DNA of 6,759 nt, from positions 1-6,759 of the forward strand of contig JALUBW010000001.1 in NCBI GenBank assembly GCA_027044735.1, written 5' to 3'. The notes under the pieces are model-generated. The model searched no databases and was not told the origin of the DNA. It worked only from the letters and a program-made list of their open reading frames with translations. Source of the DNA: Anaerolineales bacterium (GTDB lineage Bacteria; Chloroflexota; Anaerolineae; Anaerolineales; DRMV01). The position numbers and the translations under genes are program-made. This document shows positions 1 to 5,299 of the stretch, piece after piece. The stretch's first letter is position 1. Each line of letters begins with the position of its first letter.

Positions 1-987
1 AATGCGGCGGGCGCTTGCCAGCCCAAGCGAAACCTGCGAGTAGGCAAACAGCGAAACAAAAGTGGGAAAGCCGAAAAGTTGGAGCAAGCCAAAGTAACCC
101 ACAACCTGCCCCGTGTTGAGCGCGCCGGCGCGGAAAAGGTAAAGGGCGTGCCCCAAGCCGAGCGCCTCCACCACGCCGAGCAAAAGCAAAGGCAGAAAGC
201 GCGCTTCCACATCCCCTTGGCGGACGAAGGCATCGCGGAAGGCGCGGGCATGCTTGCCAAAGCGCAGGGCTTCGCCCTGCTCTTGTGCCGCTCCTTTGAC
301 GGTTTCAATGCCGTCCAGCGCTTCAGCGAGCCGCGTGTTCATGCGTCCAAACGAGGCGCGTACCTCATCGCTAATCGGGCGGAGTTCATGCAAATACTGC
401 CAGAGCATCAGCACATACGCCACAATGAAAACCGACGGTGCCAAAACCAGCGCCGGATGGTAGTGCGGTGCAAACAAAAGCGGCATTATCATGAAGTTTG
501 CCGAGCCGATAACCAGGTTGAGGCCGGGGCTAAACATCAGGTTGACCTCGCGCACGTCGTTGGTGGCGCGCGCCATCAAATCCCCAATTGACTGCAAGTT
601 GTGGAAGGTCATGCTTTTGCCCAGCAGGGAAATGTAGAACTCGTCGCGAATATCGCGCTCAATGCGCTGAGCCATCATTTCAGCACTAAAGTTGCGCGCA
701 AACTGGAGTCCGCCGCGCAAAATCTGACTGCCGGCGATGAGCACTGCCGCAATCTTGAGGTACGAAACATGCGGGGGATGGGCGAGCACCGCGTTGAAAG
801 CCTTGCCCACGATGACGGGCACATAAGCGGCCAAAGCGGCGTTGCCCAACGCTCCGGCAATCAGCACCAAAATCAGAGGCCACTGGTGCAGCGCGTGCGA
901 GGCAACCCAGCAGACGGCATTCCTGCGGCATGTGCGGTATTGCCGCGGCGGTGAAAACTCGGTGTGCAACGAAAGTTCGGCTTGCAT
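1..987 (-). CDS. ABC exporter, N-terminal transmembrane domain (partial, runs off left edge)
   Basis: On the minus strand an uninterrupted frame of 329 codons runs from ATG at 987 to base 1. It encodes the type-1 transmembrane domain of an ABC exporter, which would move a hydrophobic or drug-like substrate out across the inner membrane using ATP. Hydrophobic segments lie near residues 36-57, 74-90, 153-174, 177-200, 262-282 and 293-318, matching the usual six helices. The conserved family block GDLMARATNDV lies at 135-145, and the coupling region ETVKGAAQE at 228-236. The visible part ends with SARRI, just where the linker to the ATPase domain normally begins, so Walker A, signature and Walker B must lie beyond the window. 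The start is firm: an in-frame TGA directly precedes the ATG, and GGAAAGAGAG sits 6 nt upstream. Whether it acts as homodimer or heterodimer, and its substrate, cannot be read here. Confidence 0.93.
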   Translation of the reverse strand, partial: MQAELSLHTEFSPPRQYRTCRRNAVCWVASHALHQWPLILVLIAGALGNAALAAYVPVIVGKAFNAVLAHPPHVSYLKIAAVLIAGSQILRGGLQFARNFSAEMMAQRIERDIRDEFYISLLGKSMTFHNLQSIGDLMARATNDVREVNLMFSPGLNLVIGSANFMIMPLLFAPHYHPALVLAPSVFIVAYVLMLWQYLHELRPISDEVRASFGRMNTRLAEALDGIETVKGAAQEQGEALRFGKHARAFRDAFVRQGDVEARFLPLLLLGVVEALGLGHALYLFRAGALNTGQVVGYFGLLQLFGFPTFVSLFAYSQVSLGLASARRI

Positions 988-1017
988 TCAAAACTCTCTT
1001 TCCATGCGAATGTAACA

Positions 1018-1177
1018 AACCGCAGATTACGCAGATTAGGGCAGAAAAAACCACAGAAAACACAGAAATTTGCAGAGAACACAGAAATTTTTCCTTTGTG
1101 TTCTCTGCGTCTCTGTCTTCTCTGCGTCTTTGCGTTAACCTTGGCGTCCTTTGCCTTCCTCTGCGCCTCTGCGTTAA
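1018..1177. repeat. CTCTGCGT/CACAGAG-type intergenic repeat array
   Basis: About 160 bp made of short related units. The left half reads as CACAGAAA and GCAGATTA units, the right half as CTCTGCGT and CTTTGCGT units, so the array has a centre of inversion. At that centre a perfect 12-bp inverted repeat, GCAGAGAACACA (1072-1083) and TGTGTTCTCTGC (1097-1108), surrounds a 13-nt loop. It begins with AACCGCAGATT, the same end as the element at 5654. Sequences of this style are, from general recollection, common between genes in several environmental phyla and often give rise to false ORFs. It lies in the 5' leader of the ABC exporter, between the operator-like site and the ribosome site. Confidence 0.75.
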
Positions 1178-1194
1178 TTTCGCTTTTTTTAGCG

Positions 1195-1216
1195 AGGTTA
1201 GACAAATATCTAACCT
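1195..1216. promoter_or_regulatory. Operator-like inverted repeat AGGTTAGA-N6-TCTAACCT upstream of ABC exporter
   Basis: A perfect 8-bp inverted repeat with a 6-nt spacer (CAAATA). The 7-bp core GGTTAGA-N6-TCTAACC is identical in bases and spacing to the repeat that covers the promoter of the ArsR-type regulator at 4944-4973. On the minus strand the spacer reads TATTTG, a possible weak -10 box; no good -35 was found. The site is 208 bp upstream of the exporter ATG. The inference is that the regulator encoded at 3873-4934 binds here. Confidence 0.6.
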
Positions 1217-1263
1217 GATACCCAAAAGAAAAGCCTTTGGTTCGGCACTTCCAATTTTACCTC

Positions 1264-1282
1264 AAAAAAGCCCAAACTGGGC
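1264..1282 (-). terminator. Possible weak intrinsic terminator, minus strand
   Basis: On the minus strand GCCCA-GTT-TGGGC forms a short 5-bp GC-rich stem followed directly by six T. No minus-strand gene lies immediately upstream, so it could only stop stray transcription entering the ABC exporter promoter region, or it may be chance. Confidence 0.3.
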
Positions 1283-1352
1283 AAGAATTTCTGGCAAGAG
1301 AGCGCTAAAGATGCGTTGAAACGGGCGTTCACAAGCGTAGAAGCCTTATCCA

Positions 1353-1420
1353 GCCCTCACCCCACTTTGGCTCGCTGCGCTCGCCGTTTCTCCCATCTCA
1401 CAGTGGGATTCAAAGGCGGA
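1353..1420 (+). repeat. Dispersed intergenic repeat, copy A
   Basis: Starts with GCCCTCACCCC, continues through TTTCTCCCATC and CAGTGGGA, and ends with TTCAAAGGCGGA. The same order of blocks appears on the opposite strand at 1658-1721 (GCCCTCACCCC, TTTCTCTCCTATC, CACTGGG, TTCAGGGGCGGA). The middle parts differ. The two copies therefore belong to one diverged repeat family, in inverted orientation about 240 bp apart. Confidence 0.65.
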
Positions 1421-1570
1421 GAGGGGTCTACCAGATCTCTGTCCTATCTCCTCCAAAGGCAGAACAAGCGAACTGTTGTACTTTTAGCACTGACGAGGTA
1501 ATTTAGTAAAGCGAGGCAATAGTTAGAATTCGCTAATCTTGTTGCCGACACTTGCCTTTTCGGAGGATGT

Positions 1571-1636
1571 TCTTTTGGAGTGCGGCAACGTGTTGCCGCT
1601 TTGGAAAGCGGCGCTATAGCACCGCACTCCAAAAGA
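1571..1636. repeat. Palindromic element with nested hairpins
   Basis: A perfect 15-bp inverted repeat, TCTTTTGGAGTGCGG (1571-1585) and CCGCACTCCAAAAGA (1622-1636), encloses 36 bases. The interior is itself palindromic: GCGGCAAC with GTTGCCGC, then CCGCTTT with AAAGCGG, then the 8-bp palindrome GCTATAGC. The transcript, or extruded DNA, could fold as a branched structure. There is no T-run on either side, so it does not look like a terminator. It resembles short non-coding mobile palindromes (REP- or MITE-like), but no transposase is present to support that. Confidence 0.7.
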
Positions 1637-1657
1637 TAGCGCTTTCGGGGGCATCTG

Positions 1658-1721
1658 TCCGCCCCTGAACCCAGTGGGATAGGAGAGAAAGCCGCCGTTA
1701 GGCGGCTTGAGGGGTGAGGGC
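1658..1721 (-). repeat. Dispersed intergenic repeat, copy B (inverted)
   Basis: Reverse-strand partner of the repeat at 1353-1420, sharing GCCCTCACCCC exactly at one end and a TTCA-rGGGCGGA block at the other. It carries its own 8-bp hairpin, AAGCCGCC-GTTA-GGCGGCTT (1689-1708), which the first copy lacks. Confidence 0.65.
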
Positions 1722-1837
1722 AAATCAAGGGCGTTTCTCAACAATCTTTTAGTGCTCCCTCCGGCAAAGGCATCCCGAAATTGGCCTATGGGCGTTCCCT
1801 TTGAAATTCTCCTCCTGTGGGAAGGCAACAATTCGGG

Positions 1838-1843
1838 TACAAT
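1838..1843 (+). promoter_or_regulatory. -10 box (TACAAT) for the two small membrane-protein genes
   Basis: TACAAT differs from the consensus TATAAT at one position and lies about 30 bases before the ATG at 1875, which would give a short leader. The region 17 bp upstream (around 1815-1820) has no recognisable -35 hexamer. Confidence 0.5.
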
Positions 1844-1874
1844 AAAGGCATCTCACAAAACGAGGAGACACGCT

Positions 1875-2348
1875 ATGCCCCCAACCCGGCAGTGGCCTTG
1901 GGAAGAGCAAGAAACGGAGGTGCGGCGCGCTCACCAAGCGGCCTTAAACGCCCACAAGCGCGACCGGCTGAAAAGCATCTTTCTGCCGTTGGCAGGCGCC
2001 GCGATCGTGCTGTTTGGCGGAGCAGCGTTGGCATTCTTTGTGCCGCGCGGAGTTGGGGTGCACAAGGCTGCTTCGCTCACAATAATCTTTGCTTCGGCGC
2101 TCTGCCTTTTGGGCGGCCTCCCGATTTTGGCCGTGCTCGGTGTTGCCATCTACTTTACGGCGCGGCTAACGGCTAAAACCCCCTCCTTCACTGAAAACAT
2201 CCTCGTTGCCCTGACAAACATCCAAAAAAGCCTGGACAAAGCGGCTGTAAAATCGGCTTTGCCGATTATAAAAGTTCAAAGTACTGCATCCGCGATAACA
2301 GCGCTTTTTCGCTCCCTAACCGACAAATACCCTCTGAGGAGAAACTGA
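1875..2348 (+). CDS. Small integral membrane protein, unknown function
   Basis: A 157-residue protein of no family I recognise. The N-terminus is charged (acidic residues near 10-15, then basic RDRLK near 29-33). Two strongly hydrophobic segments follow, near residues 35-56 and 66-94, linked by a short loop containing PRGVGVHK. The C-terminal 55 residues are mostly polar and could form an amphipathic helix. The frame is open further upstream, but ATG at 1875 is chosen because GAGGAG (1862-1867) sits 7 nt before it and the upstream extension runs into intergenic repeats. Its TGA overlaps the next ATG by one base (TGATG), so the two genes are probably translated together and the products may act together at the membrane. 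Confidence 0.75.
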   Translation: MPPTRQWPWEEQETEVRRAHQAALNAHKRDRLKSIFLPLAGAAIVLFGGAALAFFVPRGVGVHKAASLTIIFASALCLLGGLPILAVLGVAIYFTARLTAKTPSFTENILVALTNIQKSLDKAAVKSALPIIKVQSTASAITALFRSLTDKYPLRRN

Positions 2349-2584
2349 TGAGCACGGAACAGGAAAACCTTACAATCCCTGAACAGAATTTACCCCAAGA
2401 AAACACGACTGAATACGTGATCACGCTCGTTGTGGGCGGCATTGCGGGTGCGTTGCTCGGAGTGGCCGTTGCCCACGCCCTTGCGGAGCGCAAAAAGGCC
2501 AACCTTAGCGCCAAAGAGGGGATAAAACTTGCGATGGTGCTGATAGGCGCGGCCAAGCAAATTTCATCCTTGGTTTCAGAATAG
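2348..2584 (+). CDS. Small single-pass membrane protein, glycine-rich helix, unknown function
   Basis: A 78-residue protein. About 22 polar, Gln/Glu/Asn-rich residues come first. A glycine- and alanine-rich hydrophobic helix follows (about 23-45, with GGIAGALLGVAVAHAL), then a basic stretch ERKK and a weakly amphipathic tail. The helix loosely recalls YtxH-like or glycine-zipper small membrane proteins, but the match is too short to name a family. The start is well supported: GAGGAG at 2336-2341 lies 6 nt before the ATG, and the ATG shares a base with the stop of the gene before it. It ends 20 bases before the convergent MFS gene, with no clear terminator between them. Confidence 0.72.
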   Translation: MSTEQENLTIPEQNLPQENTTEYVITLVVGGIAGALLGVAVAHALAERKKANLSAKEGIKLAMVLIGAAKQISSLVSE

Positions 2585-2604
2585 GTTAAAGCGCGCTAAA
2601 AGCA

Positions 2605-3876
2605 TCAGCCGGTGAGTTTCCCTTTCCCCTTCAGCAAAAAGAAGGGCACATACAAGGCCACGGCGAAGGAATAGAGCACTGCTGCCCCAACGAACAATGG
2701 GGAAAAGCCAAATTTTTCCCAAATGTAGCCAGCAGCGAGGGGGCTTATTGCCCTGCCGAAGTTCCAAATCATGCTCAGCGTGCTGCTGGTGAGGGCGCGG
2801 CTTTCTTCGCTTACTTGCTCCATGACAAAAGCGTTGTACTGGGGGTTGCTCATGTTCATCAAAAGCAAACGCACTAAATAGCCTAACGCGCTAAGCCAAT
2901 ACCACGGTGCGAACCCCATAAGGGCCAAAAACGGAATGGATAAGCCCTGCGAAAGGGCAACCAACCGCACCTTTCCAAGTTTGTCGGCTAAAGGCGGGGC
3001 AATGAAAAAACCTACTCCCATCATCAGAGACCCAAGCGCAAACAAGGTGCCCACCTCGGCAGTGGAAAGGTGGAACTTTTGCATGTAAAACACGTTCATA
3101 AATGGCATAAAGAGACCTGCCCCGAATGAAATCAGCAGGTACGGAGCGGCCACTTTTGCCACGACACCGCGCTGTTTGACCATGTGTGCAATTGGGGCAA
3201 GAATTTCGGCTTTGGAATGACGGTGGGGAGTTTTATCTGCCAACGCGAAAAGTGGGAAAACGCTTGCCCATATTGCCAAGGCGGCAAGGCCGATGCTGTA
3301 AACGTAGGGACGCACCGATTGAGAAAGGGCAATGCCGAAATGCGCGCCGAAGAAGTGCGGAAGGGCTCCGCCGATGAGGTTGCCCACAAACATGGCTGCC
3401 ATGCGCGTCGCCGAGGTTAGGCTGAAAAGGTATGGCCGGTTGGTTGAAGTGCTGTTTTCTGCCAAAAAAGGGCTTTGCACCACACGCAGCAAGCTCAGCC
3501 CCACGCCCACCAGTACATTGCCTGCCAACAGGGCAAAATATGTGTGGAAGAAAACAATCAGCGAAACTCCCAGCCCGAGCGAGGCGGATCGCAATATCAG
3601 CGCCCGCTTGCGTCCCAACACATCGGCCAGCAACCCCAAGGGCAGAGAAACTACAAGCGCGGTCATGTTCACCGCGCTGGCAAATTCCCCCAAATTTGCT
3701 TTGCTAAAGCCAAGAGCAAGGGCATACGGATTGAACAGCAGGCGGAACACACCGGTTCCCACACCTGCTATGGCGGCGCTTAGCAGGTAAAGACGGGCGT
3801 TTTTGTTGAAGCCGCTTATGCGCGCCAAGTATCCGATGGCAGCGTCCCTCACGACCTCGGAAAAGCGGGCGCTCAC
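2605..3876 (-). CDS. MFS transporter (probable drug/metabolite efflux)
   Basis: A 423-residue major facilitator protein with about twelve hydrophobic segments in two halves, separated by a polar central loop (ADKTPHRHSKAE, near residues 213-224). The family's motif A after helix 2 is present as GLLADVLGRKRA (81-92), and a second-half counterpart PLADKLGK lies at 295-302. Members use the proton gradient to move small molecules; the substrate cannot be told from sequence. I chose GTG at 3876 as start because it overlaps the regulator's stop codon (GTGA), has AGGGTGGG 5 nt upstream, and avoids the 58-base overlap that the alternative GTG at 3930 would force. The next in-frame ATG lies well inside the membrane domain. 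Co-transcription with the ArsR-type gene suggests its expression follows the ligand that regulator senses. Confidence 0.9.
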   Translation of the reverse strand: MSARFSEVVRDAAIGYLARISGFNKNARLYLLSAAIAGVGTGVFRLLFNPYALALGFSKANLGEFASAVNMTALVVSLPLGLLADVLGRKRALILRSASLGLGVSLIVFFHTYFALLAGNVLVGVGLSLLRVVQSPFLAENSTSTNRPYLFSLTSATRMAAMFVGNLIGGALPHFFGAHFGIALSQSVRPYVYSIGLAALAIWASVFPLFALADKTPHRHSKAEILAPIAHMVKQRGVVAKVAAPYLLISFGAGLFMPFMNVFYMQKFHLSTAEVGTLFALGSLMMGVGFFIAPPLADKLGKVRLVALSQGLSIPFLALMGFAPWYWLSALGYLVRLLLMNMSNPQYNAFVMEQVSEESRALTSSTLSMIWNFGRAISPLAAGYIWEKFGFSPLFVGAAVLYSFAVALYVPFFLLKGKGKLTG

Positions 3877-4934
3877 TTTTTCCCACCCTGCCTTGGCTCG
3901 CCCTGTAGGAATGCTTGGAGCACTTCCCACACTTTCCCCAATTGCTCGCCGCGGGCGGAATAAAGCCTTTCCCCCTCGTTGAGGTTTAGCGAAACTAAAC
4001 CGGCGAGGCGCAAGACGTGCAGGTGGTGCAAAACCGTGGGCAGGCGCAGGCGCAGGCGGCGCGCCAGTTGTGAAGGGGAGGTCGGTCGCTCGGCCAAATA
4101 CCTCAAGATGCGCAGGCGGGTAGGGTTATCAAGCGCCCGCAGCCCGCGCGTGACCGCGGTGGGGATTTCTTCGCCCGGCACAAGTGAATCGCCCTGAGGG
4201 CGCGCCCCGAACACCAGTAGGCCGGTATCGGGGCTAAGGCGGTGAAACACTATCAACGGCGTGCTCCAGTAAGAGGGTGCTAAAATCAGCCTTTTCATAA
4301 CGAGTGCAGCGGGTAGGTTTAGCCCCTGAGTCAACTTTTCAAGTGCACGCTCAGGCCCCAAGCCCTCCAGCAGTCTGGCGGCGGTATTGGCCGCGTTTTC
4401 CAAGGCGGGCAAAATCCTCTCTTCTTCCTCGGCGAAGAAAACTCGGTGGTAAGTTTTTAGCGCGCGGAGATACTTCTCTCCGATTTCAGCCGAATTGGCA
4501 AACAAACGCAGCCGCTTTTCTATTGGGAATTTGCGGCCTTGTTTTGCGGAAAGGCGCGCGTAGATAGGGCGGAGCCTTTTCAACTCTTGCTCACTCCATT
4601 TGCCGCGCTCGGCCACCCGCTGCCAAATTTCCGCCGCCTCGGCGGGCATTTCGGGCAATATGAAGAGAGCGGGCAGGCGCTTTTCAGCAGGCAAAGCCGC
4701 GAGCGCTTCTAAAGCACGCTTGGCGCTTTTTTCTCCCCCCAGAGTTGCCACCCAAGGAAAAGGGAAAGGCATGGCGGTGGTAACTTCTGCAAGCACTTGC
4801 CGCTCAGGCTCCGGCAGGCGCGCCCTCACCCCTGCCGCCCACGGTCGCCGCAGGCCAAACTCGCTTGGGTGGTGCAAAACATGCAGGCTCATCCACAAGT
4901 CGTAAGCCGTTCCCACGTCCGTTTGCCATTCCAT
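3873..4934 (-). CDS. ArsR-family winged-helix regulator with long N-terminal domain
   Basis: A 353-residue protein whose last 95 residues are an ArsR-type winged helix. ALDNPTRLRILRYLAERP (267-284) is the characteristic opening, SPSQLARRLRLRLPTVLHHLHVLRLAGLV (287-315) holds the recognition helix, and a wing with GERLYSA follows. Classical ArsR/SmtB proteins are about 100-120 residues; here some 250 N-terminal residues precede the DNA-binding part. They are rich in Leu, Ala, Glu and Arg, likely helical, and I assign them to no family with confidence. The protein contains no cysteine, so metal sensing through thiols is unlikely. The likely role is a repressor of its own operon, with the N-terminal region binding a ligand or mediating dimerisation. 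ATG at 4934 has AAAGGAG 6 nt upstream, directly after a strong promoter. Its stop overlaps the MFS start. Confidence 0.85.
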   Translation of the reverse strand: MEWQTDVGTAYDLWMSLHVLHHPSEFGLRRPWAAGVRARLPEPERQVLAEVTTAMPFPFPWVATLGGEKSAKRALEALAALPAEKRLPALFILPEMPAEAAEIWQRVAERGKWSEQELKRLRPIYARLSAKQGRKFPIEKRLRLFANSAEIGEKYLRALKTYHRVFFAEEEERILPALENAANTAARLLEGLGPERALEKLTQGLNLPAALVMKRLILAPSYWSTPLIVFHRLSPDTGLLVFGARPQGDSLVPGEEIPTAVTRGLRALDNPTRLRILRYLAERPTSPSQLARRLRLRLPTVLHHLHVLRLAGLVSLNLNEGERLYSARGEQLGKVWEVLQAFLQGEPRQGGKK

Positions 4935-4943
4935 TTTCCGCTC

Positions 4944-4973
4944 CTTTCGGTTAGAGAATAATCTAACCGAAAG
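4944..4973. promoter_or_regulatory. Operator: perfect 12-bp inverted repeat over the ArsR-gene promoter
   Basis: CTTTCGGTTAGA (4944-4955) and TCTAACCGAAAG (4962-4973) are exact reverse complements separated by GAATAA. The repeat covers most of the -35/-10 spacer, the whole -10 box and the predicted start point, and its left end touches the ribosome site. A protein bound here would block RNA polymerase. The gene directly downstream encodes an ArsR-type DNA-binding protein, so autorepression is the natural inference. The core is repeated at 1195-1216. Confidence 0.8.
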
Positions 4974-4983
4974 AAAATGTCAA
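4955..4983 (-). promoter_or_regulatory. Sigma-70-type promoter of the ArsR-MFS operon
   Basis: On the minus strand TTGACA (4978-4983) is a perfect -35 box, followed by a 17-bp spacer and TATTCT (4955-4960), which matches the -10 consensus at four of six positions. The start point is expected near 4948, giving a leader of about 14 nt that contains only the AAAGGAG ribosome site (4941-4947) before the ATG at 4934. Confidence 0.8.
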
Positions 4984-5020
4984 GCACACTTGTGTTGGCA
5001 GAGCCAACCGCACCACGCCT

Positions 5021-5056
5021 AAAAAGCGCAGAGGACGCCGAAAGCGCGTCCTCTGC
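5021..5056 (-). terminator. Rho-independent terminator of the thiolase-SCP2 transcript
   Basis: On the minus strand an 11-bp perfect stem, GCAGAGGACGC pairing with GCGTCCTCTGC around a 7-nt loop (GCTTTCG), is followed after two bases by TTTTT. It stands about 245 bases downstream of the SCP2 stop and before the ArsR-gene promoter, so it would insulate that promoter from upstream transcription. Confidence 0.75.
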
Positions 5057-5079
5057 CTACACGGTGTTTATTGGATTTT

Positions 5080-5093
5080 TAGGTAATTACCTA
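5080..5093. repeat. 14-bp palindrome TAGGTAATTACCTA
   Basis: A perfect palindrome. Its 11 bases GGTAATTACCT (5082-5092) recur in the same orientation at 5287-5297, so the two bracket about 194 bp. This could be a target-site duplication around inserted DNA or a pair of binding sites. Confidence 0.55.
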
Positions 5094-5215
5094 AGTGATA
5101 GCAAAACGCCTTTGGCGGCAGATTTTCTTCGGGCTGCGGCGCCGAGTCACCGCTTTCCAAAGCATTGCCAAAGCACAGCGCTCCAAAAAGTGCTTGCAAA
5201 GGGAAATATGCTCCG

Positions 5216-5245
5216 TTTCCTCTGTGTTCTCCGTGTTCCCTGTGT
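5216..5245. repeat. Short degenerate CTCTGTGTTCTCCGTG repeat
   Basis: About 30 bases of units such as CTCTGTGTTC and CCGTGTTCCC, similar in style to the array at 1018-1177 and the hairpin at 5654-5712. It lies in the untranslated region between the SCP2 stop and its terminator. Confidence 0.5.
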
Positions 5246-5286
5246 GAGGATTTGCAGGCATAAGGCTATCCGCAACGCTTCCGGGT

Positions 5287-5297
5287 GGTAATTACCT
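5287..5297. repeat. Second copy of GGTAATTACCT
   Basis: Matches 5082-5092 exactly. It contains the 10-bp palindrome GGTAATTACC and ends 3 bases before the SCP2 stop codon at 5300. Confidence 0.5.
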
Positions 5298-5299
5298 TT

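Larger units (their letters stand above)
988..1874. other. Gene-free intergenic stretch rich in repeats
   Basis: No convincing gene is seen over about 890 bases between the minus-strand ABC exporter and the plus-strand membrane-protein pair. It holds, in order, the exporter ribosome site, a CTCTGCGT/CACAGAG array (1018-1177), an operator-like inverted repeat (1195-1216), a weak minus-strand hairpin with T-run (1264-1282), two inverted copies of one repeat (1353-1420 and 1658-1721), a long palindrome between them (1571-1636), and a -10 box for the plus-strand genes (1838-1843). Open frames here translate to low-complexity, arginine/cysteine-rich strings typical of translated repeats. Confidence 0.8.
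4935..5299. other. Intergenic region between SCP2 gene and ArsR-type gene
   Basis: About 365 bases without a convincing gene. It contains the ArsR-gene ribosome site, promoter and operator (4941-4983), the intrinsic terminator of the SCP2 transcript (5021-5056), a 14-bp palindrome (5080-5093), a short degenerate CTCTGTGTTCTCCGTG repeat (5216-5245) and a second copy of the palindrome core (5287-5296). A plus-strand frame across it is mostly translated repeat and was not called. Confidence 0.75.

Noticed and set aside
79..954. Plus-strand open frames across the left edge
   Set aside because: They lie opposite the clear ABC exporter membrane domain on the minus strand and translate to sequence with no domain or membrane pattern.
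1018..1177. CRISPR array
   Set aside because: Units are short, variable and overlapping, without constant repeats separated by unique spacers, and no cas gene is present.
686..1319. Open frames on both strands through the repeat array near 1018-1177
   Set aside because: Their translations are repeats of units such as NAEAQR or LRLCVN produced by the CTCTGCGT/CACAGAG array, a well-known source of false genes.
1316..1831. Short frames on both strands in the inverted repeat region
   Set aside because: They read through repeat copies and a palindrome, have no good ribosome sites and show no protein-like composition.
1707..1874. Upstream extension of the two-helix membrane protein to 1707
   Set aside because: The extension covers repeat DNA and the TACAAT promoter box; the ATG at 1875 has a good ribosome site.
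2585..2604. Bidirectional terminator between the convergent genes
   Set aside because: Only an 8-bp palindrome AGCGCGCT is seen, with no adequate stem-loop and T-run.
3132..3790. Frames overlapping the MFS gene on both strands
   Set aside because: Shadows of the MFS coding frame, which has twelve membrane segments and the family motifs.
3877..3930. MFS start at GTG 3930
   Set aside because: It would overlap the regulator gene by 58 bases and lacks a better ribosome site than the GTGA-overlap start at 3876.
4977..5291. Plus-strand frame of 104 codons in the SCP2-ArsR gap
   Set aside because: It crosses a terminator hairpin, a palindrome and repeat sequence; the C-terminal LCVLRVPCVRIC string is translated repeat.
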